64,000 nt of DNA from NCBI GenBank assembly GCA_944392605.1, contig CALXXE010000002.1:118663-182662 (forward strand), read 5' to 3'. Below the pieces are notes generated by a model that did no database searches, had not been told where the DNA came from, and worked only from the letters and a program-made list of their open reading frames with translations. Made by a program: the position numbers and the translations under genes. Positions 37,801 through 44,778 of this stretch are shown piece after piece. Origin of the DNA: an uncultured Clostridia bacterium. Its GTDB lineage: Bacteria > Bacillota > Clostridia > TANB77 > CAG-508. Numbering within the stretch: the first letter of the stretch is position 1; every line of letters begins with the position of its first letter.

Positions 37801-37851
37801 TTTATAATCTTAGGTACAGGAATTATCTTTATTAAGAAGAAAGTATTATAA
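28828..37851 (+). CDS. 3007-aa surface polyprotein: paralogs of surface proteins A and B in one frame
   Basis: Residues 1-1450 follow gene A: signal peptide (about 1-33), DUF11-like modules, an eight-fold Pro-Asp-Asn linker (32113-32184), an SdrD B-like domain (GVAWNDINRDGQRQATED), the DSDSTPGNRNTSEDD segment and a transmembrane helix (about 1425-1449). Instead of a stop, a short basic loop (KFKIKPSKIMK) leads into a second hydrophobic stretch, VGMFLVAIIMIGM, ending TSYA-A with a signal-peptidase-like site after Ala1479. Residues 1480-3007 follow gene B: Cna-B domains, SdrD-like LSGDVWEDMISGKTS, a propeller-free beta-rich region and TPPTG (2972-2976) plus helix and Lys tail. The Cys and the QNAIW motif of B's thioester domain are not found; a Cys/Gly-rich segment stands there. 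No ribosome site precedes the internal ATG 33196. Probably one translation product cut into two exported chains. Confidence 0.87.
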   Translation: MSKRNVAKIIGLALLIVFAIVMGKLLSKTSFGADNEESAILEGAFDKYVNYELEDGSKGTLVQYSIRTGINYGGDFFAVRNSELNITLNQIDGKYPNDVKVIAESTKSTNGKTSDISEDYSYDSSTGILTIRTSNENENGEPVYNQRPVENDRDEFVIISYYDTFTQDKIERDLSCDVTYKAILFTDDNREVLTQGRLEQKVTDDVGELTSVDTNISDIYNGYMKSNIINGTAYDTEYTENNEITISKKEAHQKIKITEENTFVNPNDIEYKSTKILKDDILNVLGENGKIEVLDGNNNVIATVDNSTEFNENGEYIVTYGDDVNNISIKTSDIINEGVLHIENVKKIKSNETNLDDKEITRKINIVGINEKEVEVPVEETSTEEIPTSINIGTLNLNTNNVNNEQQKDENIENNEKKEVQIVEEESYRIEKEDVIEVKDSTTNVSVNVDNTNWTNEGQNSVNFVITLDSSTAKNNLFKNPTIKINLPKEVEKVILGDSQLLYSNGLGLVNVEIQNNEDGSISILATLNGSQTQYQESNLGLVTTLTIPANIMIRKDLENNMTSKINTIYTNEYDSTQGEINQDVSITAYIGQNTVGDNVISNNETSIGEIIADKKDKIMNTVFKDIDADEYGLKVKIDAYKGDENKPLTDSDIVYSGEYITYKITYTTEKEIDNLKFVVNIPEGLTYGKLSTKSDDLFERSYEYEFFEDQREVVIEEENIKSGITYVEHVDCKVNDLEESKEIETDIKTYIEEQEVKDDKIKHVLEHGEASIFIKPLLDGFGDEWVYNVSINTPEEEASTIKLIFPEGVKIEQQTIVDSQSFVVPSGGLEEEAVTYEFGIDEETGRDNVTVNISRGGNLELEIHIKILDPSKIIELYRESLKTTKSDEDYNMRAYATMEVGGKTYYSNEGKTKRYTYEASVTMTSENEGEEVESGEEINYNINVKCLSTEYNNFEGLNVNIIDYIPKNLEIKSITYEYFETVAEEGEAGSGTVIGFTEKKTKTEDVFYTKTDADGNVLPDIDFQTWIPKGENINILVKTTARNVTERTEIENSATIQDKPIEAGENEEIKDYIDPQTSNVVKHIIVPKKDEPEEPDNPDNPDNPDNPDNPDNPDNPDNPSTPDNKYDISGVAWNDINRDGQRQATEDLLSGIQVLLVDLGDSSNVKAQTTTTNGRYEFKDLEMANYIVVFRYNTTLYMLTEYKKSGISEEVNSDVMAQTITLDGQKEDVAVTDEIVLNQDENNIDIGLIGKDGYDLKLDKYITDVTVTTVNGTKQYSYDNTKLGRVEIRAKELNGAQVSVKYRIVITNEGKASTKIKEIYDYIPNGLEFSVSENSNWIEDNGILVNRSLSGESIDPGESKEVTLTLKKTMSEENTGTFKNAAEIGAVEDESIGIKDSDSTPGNRNTSEDDYSEAELIIGVSTGLMTYITIGVISILVIAIIVAITIKFKIKPSKIMKVGMFLVAIIMIGMTSTNTSYAAVPSSGRYRWYTEHTFTGSPGGGGTCGNYNRRAAGTGCPHYGGSESATIYISYYFGGDLTSVSYSGEISGTGYVVSDPINLQKDNEKIEARFVNGYYILGPFEVTSNSSEDCSLEVTDKSGSRIDGWAACDASGNAWSSIPGNTDFYIKLTEEAFKRGVSSVKLTQSKWYKYTYQVYKYARAHYYANGDAGQACKVLYNGSVITGYGHQSVWSYEFQIGQEERSNEYNTTATIEWTDFNSTLDLLKVDADDHEIVIDIEGNIVKDDGSFNENFTTVDGLYHWDNLIPGNYTITETGNDNYGYEDNVGLQVTVPVPSGEPVKYEFENTKYTGNLKIVKKDKDSGSPMADVGYKLQAEEGYVIGIDDNENRITTARGQVHFSNMEYTQDISQATEFFTDDNGVSEILNIRIGTYTVIETSINIDKYGYEIDDNYIFWSSNMGSGQGAIGQVEVVRKESFITTPKNHTLTDSDYDIITFENRRKWIKLSGDVWEDMISGKTSERDYRYTSGDSTENNPDKLVANVTVKLKDASGNTVPFKTEETASNVLSGNYDGSSNRGTTVNEILTDENGHYLMVDILIDEIPNYYIEFSYNGMSYASVPVIEALLNNEKGGTKAIENADVRAEFNRKYSEITHSGTTGPVGESRDDTGRKTYDLNYDTDEFYDGSNQRKSTLNYGPNAVYGYDGQKFPINMTDEQYMITATTRDAYLSVAGNSGYLDDMYTPDEIRKQEIEEIENVDLGIYEREQPDLALIEDIETVQVSLNGYVHTYNYDQRFSAVDPVQNGGFNVGVKFANEYGSAEYTQTIYSSDVVYNGQNPESLEVYVRYKIALRNEATDLYTRVNDLINFYDNRYTIDSIEDEEGHTFNYTDEGTIGDYKKATIEDVNQDLESQKVKYVYITYKLNNDAINAVLNDDQEFVNNPLDSVTEIASYSTFTDGFSTHYAGVDKDSRPGSAEPANEETFEDDTDSAPAFKLVLEEGRVISGTVWEDEALQDLLNITNDPSNGVYKERKGNGEYEQGAESVVNGVTVDLIVLSNTSGEISSEELANADLSGELSGTEPTIGSLYQREDLNNPVPATTTTGTNPDTGENGYYEFSGVIPGAYLLRFTYGNESIIVRPDGTQEQIEDVDKYKSTIYRGGSADNIGDEYWYRTETSGEPSALRWSDARDQVGINGNGKYDLLADRFNNTKRFYYGNTGVANPETLTAIESRSRGFEIKMDYDVNLDNMSTYAEQDAGLKFIFDNMDFGIIRRPIQRLDLNKEISYIKVTLANGQVVIEGDPRTEQIDHVRFLPDGDGDGCGDVHIELDSEIMQGATLTVTYDIIADTMDSEVDYKTEDYYIYGIPSSNIDDIIAPGIERLFDYLSNEISYDETNQTNIDSGWENIRNESMFETLVEDGYLSQEAFDAIKEYNQVLSTNAFADMKIERRVEHLEVSKVLSNTAEDLIFDNDLEVNILTGRRTTKEEDDDEYTIPGDYVPSNGPTGGDDDYRYVTVTPPTGENQNYMPYIILGISAFIILGTGIIFIKKKVL
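32113..32184 (+). repeat. eight tandem Pro-Asp-Asn codon triplets
   Basis: A 9-bp repeat unit (CCAGATAAT and synonymous variants) occurs eight times in frame and encodes a flexible acidic linker between the DUF11-like part and the SdrD B-like domain of the fused surface protein. It could vary in number by slippage. Confidence 0.9.
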
Positions 37852-37874
37852 TTAAATAATTAGATACGAAGAAG

Positions 37875-37910
37875 TCAGGTTAAATAGAAATATTTAGCCT
37901 GATTTTTATT
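37875..37910 (+). terminator. intrinsic terminator of the fused surface gene
   Basis: TCAGGTTAAATA (37875-37886) pairs with TATTTAGCCTGA (37891-37902) around a GAAA loop, then TTTTTATTT. Confidence 0.87.
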
Positions 37911-38158
37911 TATATAAATTTAAAAAATTGATTTTAAAAAAAATAATTGAAATAAAATCTAATAACCTTTTTTCTAAATATTGCTTTTTTCGATATTCTG
38001 TAATAAAATAAAAATCGTATATTATATTATTATGAAAAAAATAAAAAATATATATAAAAATTTGTAAAAAATTTTTTTAGTTTAACAGACTAGAAAAGAC
38101 AAAAACCACAAAGGACAAGTAGTAAAATAAGCTTATCAAATATTAAGAGGTGGTAAGG
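37911..38158 (+). promoter_or_regulatory. very AT-rich upstream region of spoIIE
   Basis: About 250 bp without a gene. TTCGATA at 37989-37995 differs by one base from a Spo0A box (TTCGACA); spoIIE is Spo0A-activated in Bacillus, so this is a candidate only. No convincing -35/-10 pair was chosen: the region has many AT-rich hexamers. Confidence 0.3.
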
Positions 38159-40606
38159 ATGTTTCAAAATTTGAGTGAAGATACAATAGATTTAAATAGT
38201 AAAAGCGAAGTAAAAAATGATCAAAAAAATAAATTTAACATATTAGGGAATGTGTTTGCAAAAGACAATATAGTAATATATCTTGTTGCATTTATGTTAT
38301 CATTCGTATCTTTAGGTGAAGAATTTTCAATATTTAGTATAAGTTTGCTAGGAGCTTGTTTAGCATTTTCTATCCCCGCCCTAGGGATAGTGGTGATTTC
38401 ATTGTTTGGCAATTTTATAAAGTTTGGAGCTGGTGGAGCAGTAGAATATTTACTAACTGCTATTGTAATGATAGCTTCATTATTTATAATAAAGCCACGC
38501 TATAATGAACAAGAAAGAAACGAAAAAATAAAAATTGGAAAAAATGTATTCATTTCTATGCTAATAATAGGAATAGTAAAAATATTCATGTCAGTATTTA
38601 CTTTATATGATGTACTAAGTGTAATAACATTATCAATAATAGCTTTAGTATTTTATAAAATATTTGTGAATTCATTGCCTGTTGTCCAAGAATTTTACTC
38701 AAAAAGAGCATTTTCAATAGAAGAGGTAATAGGAGCAAGTTTACTATTTGCAATAGCAGTAGCAGCATTTGGAGATTCTAGTATATACGGATTTAGTATA
38801 AGAAATATATTTAGTATATTAATTGTAATGATTTTAGGATGGAAAAATGGAATATTAGTAGGAACGACATCAGGAGTAACAATAGGAGTAACTTTAGGCG
38901 TTATAAGTAATAATGAACCAATAATGATAGCTGCATATGCAATATCAGGAATGATAGCAGGAATATTAAATAAATTTGGGAAAATAGGAGTAGTTGTAGG
39001 ATTTGCCTTAGGAAATATAGTTTTAGCATATGTATCAAATGGATATACAGTTGAATTAATACACTTTAAAGAAATATTAATTGCATCAATAGGATTATTG
39101 CTAGTACCAAAGAATCTACAAATAGACTTAGAAGAATTTATAGGAAATTCAAAATTTTTACCTATGACAGGTGAAAGAGCTCTAAATAAAAGTAAAGAAG
39201 TTGCAGAAAGTTTAAATAATGTATCTCAAGCGATAAACCAGATGGCTACGACATATAAAGAAGACACAACAACAAAAGAGGAAGTAAATAAAGAGCAAGA
39301 AGATAATAAGAAGATATTTGTATCTGAATTATTAAATAATCTAGAACCATATAAAGATAATATGTTATATGATGATATAGCAGATGTAGATGGTAAAATT
39401 GTAGATAAAATATTCAATTTATTGATTGATAGACAAGAAATAGGTAGACGAGATTTATTAAAGGTATTTGCAGATTGTAATAGTTATATAATAGGATTTG
39501 ATGATAAAGATATAAGTAAACGTTTAGAGGAAAACATCATGCAAATAGTAAGAACAATAAATGTTTCATATAAAGTTGCTAAATCAGATTTTATTTGGAA
39601 AAAGAAAATAGCTCAAAATAAGAAAAATGTGGAAAAACAGTTAAAAGGTGTATCAAAAGCAATAGAGAGTATGGCAAAAGGTTTAGAAGATGATATAGTA
39701 AATGAAGAAAAATATGCAAGGGAAAAACAAGAAATAATAGAGCTATTAGGACAAAAAGGTATAGAAATTCAAGATATAGTTATTAAGAAAGAAAATAGAT
39801 TTATAATAGAAATTTACTTAAGTGAAAATTTAGAAACAGCTAAATTAGAGACAATAGAAAAAATACTTACTAAGGTATTAGGTGAAAAAATAGTATTAAA
39901 TGAAGAAGCAGTAGTTGGAAAAAAACTCAGCTTTTTGTCTGATGATAAATATGTGATGGCTATGGGAACAGCAAGTATGACAAAATCAAAAAGTAAACTT
40001 TCAGGTGATAGTACTTTAACCATTAGATTAAAAGATGGAAAATATTTAGTTGCAATAAGTGATGGAATGGGAAGTGGAAAAGAAGCGAAGACGAGTAGTT
40101 CAAATGCTTTAAGATTATTAGAAAACTTGTTATTATCTGGATTTGATAAGAATATATCACTTGATTTAATAAACAATGCATTAATAAACCAAAATAAAGA
40201 AAGTTTTGCAACTTTAGATATAGCAATAGTTGATTTATACTCAGGAAATGTTGAATTTATAAAAAGTGCAGCATGTCCAACATATATAAAACATGGTAAA
40301 AAAGTTCAAATGGTAAAATCAAATTCTTTACCAACAGGAATAGTAGAAGGAAGTAAGATTCAAACATTTGATAAAGATATAGAGTCAGGAGAAATAATGC
40401 TACTTTGCTCAGATGGAATTTTAGATTCAAATGTAGAATATAAAAATAAAGAATTATGGATTAAATATCTATTAGAAGATATAGAAACAACTAATACACA
40501 AAAAATAGCTAATCTAATATTAGAAGAAGCAGTAGATAATAACTATGGAGTAGCAAAAGACGATATGAGTGTTTTAGTATGTAAATTTAGAAAAAAAGAA
40601 CACTAA
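38159..40606 (+). CDS. spoIIE: stage II sporulation protein E, serine phosphatase
   Basis: Membrane PP2C phosphatase that dephosphorylates SpoIIAA and so activates sigma-F in the forespore; it also helps polar septation. The start ATG 38159 is preferred over GTG 38150 because AGAGGTGG ends 5 bases before it, giving 815 aa. Residues about 30-310 contain some ten hydrophobic segments (IVIYLVAFMLSFVSLGEEFS onward), then a central helical region with coiled-coil character, and the C-terminal PP2C domain about 600-815 with metal motifs ISDGMGSGKEA, LLCSDGILD and KDDMSVLV. Length and layout match the family, which marks the organism as a spore-former. Confidence 0.95.
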   Translation: MFQNLSEDTIDLNSKSEVKNDQKNKFNILGNVFAKDNIVIYLVAFMLSFVSLGEEFSIFSISLLGACLAFSIPALGIVVISLFGNFIKFGAGGAVEYLLTAIVMIASLFIIKPRYNEQERNEKIKIGKNVFISMLIIGIVKIFMSVFTLYDVLSVITLSIIALVFYKIFVNSLPVVQEFYSKRAFSIEEVIGASLLFAIAVAAFGDSSIYGFSIRNIFSILIVMILGWKNGILVGTTSGVTIGVTLGVISNNEPIMIAAYAISGMIAGILNKFGKIGVVVGFALGNIVLAYVSNGYTVELIHFKEILIASIGLLLVPKNLQIDLEEFIGNSKFLPMTGERALNKSKEVAESLNNVSQAINQMATTYKEDTTTKEEVNKEQEDNKKIFVSELLNNLEPYKDNMLYDDIADVDGKIVDKIFNLLIDRQEIGRRDLLKVFADCNSYIIGFDDKDISKRLEENIMQIVRTINVSYKVAKSDFIWKKKIAQNKKNVEKQLKGVSKAIESMAKGLEDDIVNEEKYAREKQEIIELLGQKGIEIQDIVIKKENRFIIEIYLSENLETAKLETIEKILTKVLGEKIVLNEEAVVGKKLSFLSDDKYVMAMGTASMTKSKSKLSGDSTLTIRLKDGKYLVAISDGMGSGKEAKTSSSNALRLLENLLLSGFDKNISLDLINNALINQNKESFATLDIAIVDLYSGNVEFIKSAACPTYIKHGKKVQMVKSNSLPTGIVEGSKIQTFDKDIESGEIMLLCSDGILDSNVEYKNKELWIKYLLEDIETTNTQKIANLILEEAVDNNYGVAKDDMSVLVCKFRKKEH

Positions 40607-40668
40607 AATTTATTGATAAGATTTGTAACATATGATATATTATAGATGTGCAGAAGGAGGAAAATACC

Positions 40669-42186
40669 TTGAGTAGAGGAAAAAGATATGATGAACCAAA
40701 ATTAAATTTAAAGAAAGTGTTTGCTGTAATAATCTTATTTGCTGTAATTATTATGTGTGTTGTTATGTTAAAAGGCATATTAGATGGAGAAGAGAAACAA
40801 GGAAATGTAACAAGTATAGATTATTTTGCAGCATATCAAAACAACAAATGGGGAGTAATAGATTCAAATGGAAATATTGTAATAGACCCATCATATGCTG
40901 AAATGATAGTGGTTCCCAATAGTAAAGAAGATGTCTTCTTATGTACATTTGATGTAAATTATGACGATGGAACATATAGTACAAAAGCTTTAAATAGTAG
41001 AAACGAGGAAATCTATACAAATTATGAACAGATAGAAGCAATTTCAAATATGGATGAAAATCAAAATTTATCATATGATGGTAAAGCATTAAGAGTACAA
41101 AATGGTGGAAAATATGGATTAATTAACATGGATGGAAATGAAATTTTGCCATGTGAATATGACCAAATAACAGCTCTTCAAGGAGTAGAAAATGCTTTAC
41201 TTGTTTCAAAAGATGGAAACTATGGGATTGTTGATGATGAGGGAAAAAATTTACTTCCAACAAGCTATGCAGAAATACAAGCTTTAGGAGATGAAACTTC
41301 ACAAGGATTTATTGTAAGAAATGCAGAAGGAAAATATGGAATAGTAGATATCTCAAATGGACAAGTATTAGAATCAAAATATGATGAAATATCAAAAATA
41401 CATCAAGGAGATTATTATGTAGTAACTGAAAGTGGAAAGCAAAAAGTTGTAAGAAGAGATGAAACAGAAGCTTTAAATGGAAACTATGATGAAATAAAAG
41501 CTATTTTAAAAAATCCAGAAGATGGAGTAATATATAAAGATGGTGATAAATTTGGAGTAATGAGCCTATCTGGAGAAATTACAATAGATGCAAACTATGA
41601 CGATTTACAAGAGGCTAAAACAGGTACATTCATTGCAAGAACAGGAGAAGATTTTGGAATAATAGATTTAAATGGTGATACAAAAGTAGAATTTAAATAT
41701 AGAGGAATAACATATAATGAAAAAGCAGATTTATATGTAACAGAAGATGAAAATTATAATAATGAAGTATTAGATAGCAATTATGAAGTAAAATTAACAG
41801 GAATGGTAACAGACTTAGATGATGAGAAAGGTTATATAGAAATAAGACAAGATGATGAATATAAATATTATAATTTTAGATTTGAAGAAGAAAATGAAGC
41901 AGACATATTTACATCTAATACACTGTTCTTAAGTAAAAAAGATGGAAAGTATGGTTTTGTAGATAAAGATGGAAATGTGATAGTTGACTATATATATGAT
42001 GATGCAACGAATCAAAACACCTTTGGATATGCAGGAATAAAGAAAGACGGAAAATGGGGTGTGGTAGATAGAAATGGAAATCTTGTACAAGAGCCAACAT
42101 ATGATTTAGAAGATTATTTACAAGTTGACTTCATTGGAAGTTGGTACTTAGGAAAAGACCTTAATATGAACTATTATAGGAAATAG
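40669..42186 (+). CDS. membrane-anchored WG-repeat protein
   Basis: A 505-aa protein. TTG 40669 follows AGAAGGAGG by 8 bases and is preferred over the upstream GTG at 40648. One N-terminal transmembrane helix (about 19-39, VFAVIILFAVIIMCVVMLKG) anchors it with the rest outside. The remainder is at least eight WG repeats: NNKWGVIDSNGNIVIDPSYA, GGKYGLINMDGNEIL, DGNYGIVDDEGKNLL, EGKYGIVD, GDKFGVMSLSGEI, GEDFGIIDLNGD, DGKYGFVDKDGN and DGKWGVVDRNGN. WG repeats form beta-rich scaffolds, often for protein binding; no enzyme motif is seen. It sits between spoIIE and an unknown membrane protein, 62 bp after spoIIE and 16 bp before the next start, so a link to sporulation or envelope is possible but unproven. 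Confidence 0.87.
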   Translation: MSRGKRYDEPKLNLKKVFAVIILFAVIIMCVVMLKGILDGEEKQGNVTSIDYFAAYQNNKWGVIDSNGNIVIDPSYAEMIVVPNSKEDVFLCTFDVNYDDGTYSTKALNSRNEEIYTNYEQIEAISNMDENQNLSYDGKALRVQNGGKYGLINMDGNEILPCEYDQITALQGVENALLVSKDGNYGIVDDEGKNLLPTSYAEIQALGDETSQGFIVRNAEGKYGIVDISNGQVLESKYDEISKIHQGDYYVVTESGKQKVVRRDETEALNGNYDEIKAILKNPEDGVIYKDGDKFGVMSLSGEITIDANYDDLQEAKTGTFIARTGEDFGIIDLNGDTKVEFKYRGITYNEKADLYVTEDENYNNEVLDSNYEVKLTGMVTDLDDEKGYIEIRQDDEYKYYNFRFEEENEADIFTSNTLFLSKKDGKYGFVDKDGNVIVDYIYDDATNQNTFGYAGIKKDGKWGVVDRNGNLVQEPTYDLEDYLQVDFIGSWYLGKDLNMNYYRK

Positions 42187-42202
42187 ATAAGAGGTGAAAG
42201 TA

Positions 42203-43429
42203 ATGGAACTAAAGACAAATTACCAATACACATATTTCCTTCATCCATTTGTAATAAAAGAAGGAAAATACCAGAAATATATATTAAAAATGTTAAGAGA
42301 TAAAGATTTTAAACTAAAAACATTCCAAAAAGAAAAGGATTTCAAAATGTATCAATACTTTTTACCTAAAACAAGAGACTTTTTGTTCTCAAGTTTTAGT
42401 TTTGGAAGTAGTAAATTAAAAAAGCTAGAAGATCTGCCAGATGAAACGAGAGCAGCTATACTTAGTAAATATCATTGTAATATATTTGAATATAGAATAA
42501 CAAAAGATATACAAGGAAAAGTAGATGACTCAAAAGGAATATTCTTTACAATATCTAAGATAGAAATTGTATGTTTTGAAACAGGTATATGTTTTTTAGT
42601 TATTAAGACCAATGTTGAAGACGATAATAGTTTTTCAAATATTTTAAACTTTAATTATAAATTTAGGGATATAAATGGAGAAGCGACATTAGATGCATAT
42701 GATAATATACGTCTTCAAACAAATAGCTTTGCAAATAGCGAGACATTTAGAGTTTTTATAAGAAAAATAACAGGTTCTAATTTAGATGCGTTAAAACTTG
42801 ATATTGATACAGAAAGATTTTTGACATATTCATATATTTGTATAGATCAAGAGGCATGGAATAATAGTAGTGATTTTGATAAAATAGCTCACCACTATAT
42901 AAGATTTGCAAATGTATTACCAGCAGATAATAGTAGAAAATTGGAAGAAAAAATAACTACAGTATCAAGTTGGAAATATGCAAAGCTAGCATTAAGTAAA
43001 TTAGGTGTTATGCTATTTTCATCTAGTGAAGATATGAATAATTATACAATATTACCAGATGAGTTTGAGAATCAATTTTTATATACATATATAATTAATT
43101 TATATAAAAAGATATATTTAAAGAAAATAGAATTACAATTAAAAGATCCAAAACAAGTAAAAAAAGCAAGGAAAAACTTTATTGATTTTACTAAAAACTT
43201 ATGGATAAGAGAAATAACTGATGATGAAACAGGAACAATGTTAAACCATAGAATAGGTGAAGTATTGGAACTAGAAAGATTATATGGTCAAGTTAAAAAT
43301 AAATATGATATATTATATAAAGATCTAAACATAGAAAAAAATAGAACATCAACAATTGTAATTGGACTAGTACTTGCGGCATCATTGATATTTAATATAC
43401 TAAATTTTATAGTTTTGATGAGAAATTAA
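42203..43429 (+). CDS. unrecognised protein with C-terminal membrane anchor
   Basis: A 408-aa protein with no family recognised. ATG 42203 is 5 bases after GAGGTGA and is preferred over GTG 42194. The first about 340 residues are soluble and mixed alpha/beta, with charged patches (YLLP-like KMYQYFLPKTRDFLFSS, and AHHYIRFANVLPADNSRKLE). A predicted coiled coil (about 355-385, LELERLYGQVKNKYDILYKD) precedes a single C-terminal transmembrane helix (TSTIVIGLVLAASLIFNILN) and a four-residue tail. The layout superficially recalls CorA-type proteins (soluble head, long helix, membrane end), but there is only one helix and no GMN motif, so that identity is not claimed. Probably co-transcribed with the WG-repeat gene. 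Confidence 0.75.
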   Translation: MELKTNYQYTYFLHPFVIKEGKYQKYILKMLRDKDFKLKTFQKEKDFKMYQYFLPKTRDFLFSSFSFGSSKLKKLEDLPDETRAAILSKYHCNIFEYRITKDIQGKVDDSKGIFFTISKIEIVCFETGICFLVIKTNVEDDNSFSNILNFNYKFRDINGEATLDAYDNIRLQTNSFANSETFRVFIRKITGSNLDALKLDIDTERFLTYSYICIDQEAWNNSSDFDKIAHHYIRFANVLPADNSRKLEEKITTVSSWKYAKLALSKLGVMLFSSSEDMNNYTILPDEFENQFLYTYIINLYKKIYLKKIELQLKDPKQVKKARKNFIDFTKNLWIREITDDETGTMLNHRIGEVLELERLYGQVKNKYDILYKDLNIEKNRTSTIVIGLVLAASLIFNILNFIVLMRN

Positions 43430-43461
43430 GAGGCAGATCTTTTCTGTCTCATTTTTATTTT
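43430..43461 (+). terminator. intrinsic terminator after the unknown membrane protein
   Basis: GAGGCAGA (43430-43437) pairs with TCTGTCTC (43443-43450), with one G-T pair, followed by ATTTTTATTTT. The next gene's ribosome site starts directly after, so some read-through may feed acpS. Confidence 0.8.
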
Positions 43462-43473
43462 AAGGAGAATGTG

Positions 43474-43848
43474 ATGAAAATAACTTGTGGAACCGATATT
43501 ATTGAAATTTATAGGATTAAAGAAAGTATAGAAAAATTAGGAGAAGCCTTTTTGAATAGAGTATTTACTGAAAATGAAATTAAATACTGTGAGAGTAAGA
43601 AAAAACAAAAATATCAACATTATGCAGCAAGATTTGCAGCAAAAGAAGCGGCTTTTAAAGCTTTATCTTGGAAGATAGGTGATAAATACTCTATTAGTTG
43701 GAAAGACTTTGAAGTAGAAAATAATAAACAAGGAAGGCCAACTTTAAAAATAGTTGGTGTAAATTTAAAAGATGTAGAAGATATAGATGTTAGTGTTTCA
43801 CATTGCAAGGATTATGCAGTAGCAAATGTAACAGTCTTATCAAAATAA
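43474..43848 (+). CDS. acpS: holo-[acyl-carrier-protein] synthase
   Basis: Transfers 4'-phosphopantetheine from CoA to acyl carrier protein. A 124-aa, single-domain group I enzyme. Family marks: GTDIIEIYRI at the N-terminus with the metal-binding Asp, FLNRVFTENEIKYC, RFAAKEAAFKAL with the catalytic Glu, and VSVSHCKDYAVA near the end. ATG 43474 is chosen over GTG 43471 because AAGGAG lies 6 bases upstream of the former. tatD follows after 15 bp. Confidence 0.95.
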   Translation: MKITCGTDIIEIYRIKESIEKLGEAFLNRVFTENEIKYCESKKKQKYQHYAARFAAKEAAFKALSWKIGDKYSISWKDFEVENNKQGRPTLKIVGVNLKDVEDIDVSVSHCKDYAVANVTVLSK

Positions 43849-43863
43849 GAAAGGACAATAATT

Positions 43864-44643
43864 ATGTTTTTTGATAATCATGCACATTTGGATGATGAAA
43901 AATTTGATAGTGATAGAGAAGAAATAATAGAAAAAATACATAGAGAAGGAGTAAGTTTTATTTCCGCAGGATATAGTCTAGAAGGTTCAAAAAAAGCAAT
44001 AGAACTCTCTAAAAAATATGATTTTATTTATGCAACTTGTGGTATTTCTCCTAATGATATTCCACAAACAGAAGAAGAATTGTGGAAAATGGTAGATGAA
44101 ATTGAGAAGTTAGCTAAAGAAAATGATAAAGTTTTAGCAATTGGAGAAATTGGATTAGATTATTATTGGGAAAAAGATGAAAAAATGAGAAAACTGCAAA
44201 GAAAGGCTTTTATAGAGCAAATAAATATGGCAAATAGATTGAATTTACCAATAGTAATACATACAAGAGAGGCAGTAATGGATACATTAAGTATTTTAAA
44301 GGAGAACAGTGTTAAAAATAAAGGAATTTTCCATTGCTGCCCATTAAATAGAGAGCTTGTAAAAGAAGGTTTAAAACTTGGATTTTATATTTCTTTTGCA
44401 GGACCTATAACATTTAAAAATTCTAAAAACGCAGATGAAATAATTGATATGATACCAAATGATAGAATGTTAATAGAAACAGATAGCCCCTATTTGTCTC
44501 CAGAACCATTAAGAGGGAGAAGAAATGATCCTAGAAATGTTAAATATATAGCAAAAAAGATAGCAGCTGTAAAAGGAATCTCAGAAGAGGAAGTTTCTAG
44601 AATTACTTATGAAAACGTAAGGAGAATATATAAGATAGATTAA
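43864..44643 (+). CDS. tatD: TatD family metal-dependent DNase
   Basis: A 259-aa TIM-barrel metallo-hydrolase. Metal and active-site motifs in order: FFDNHAHLDD (HxH), GEIGLDYYW (Glu), VIHTREA (His), FHCCPL (His) and ETDSPYLSPEPLRGRRNDP (Asp). It has DNase activity in characterised members and is implicated in DNA repair or degradation. The ribosome site GAAAGGA precedes the ATG. In a two-gene unit with acpS. Confidence 0.95.
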   Translation: MFFDNHAHLDDEKFDSDREEIIEKIHREGVSFISAGYSLEGSKKAIELSKKYDFIYATCGISPNDIPQTEEELWKMVDEIEKLAKENDKVLAIGEIGLDYYWEKDEKMRKLQRKAFIEQINMANRLNLPIVIHTREAVMDTLSILKENSVKNKGIFHCCPLNRELVKEGLKLGFYISFAGPITFKNSKNADEIIDMIPNDRMLIETDSPYLSPEPLRGRRNDPRNVKYIAKKIAAVKGISEEEVSRITYENVRRIYKID

Positions 44644-44703
44644 ATGAAAAGTAATATTATAATAAATTTAAGAGTATAATTATAATATAAAATAAATTTA
44701 TTT

Positions 44704-44751
44704 TGTCGAGTTTTGGTTAAATTTGACGAAATCAAGTTTTTGTGATAGAAT
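44704..44751 (+). promoter_or_regulatory. promoter of the small membrane protein, with two possible Spo0A-like boxes
   Basis: TTGACG (44723-44728), 17-bp spacer, TAGAAT (44746-44751). TGTCGAG (44704-44710, one mismatch) and TGACGAA (44724-44730, fits TGNCGAA) lie 20 bp apart; the second overlaps the -35. Promoter fairly likely, boxes speculative. Confidence 0.5.
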
Positions 44752-44778
44752 GTGAAAAAAATAAAGGGGGAAAGAAGT

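Noticed and set aside
42203-43429. CorA-type magnesium transporter
   Set aside because: Only one membrane helix and no GMN motif.
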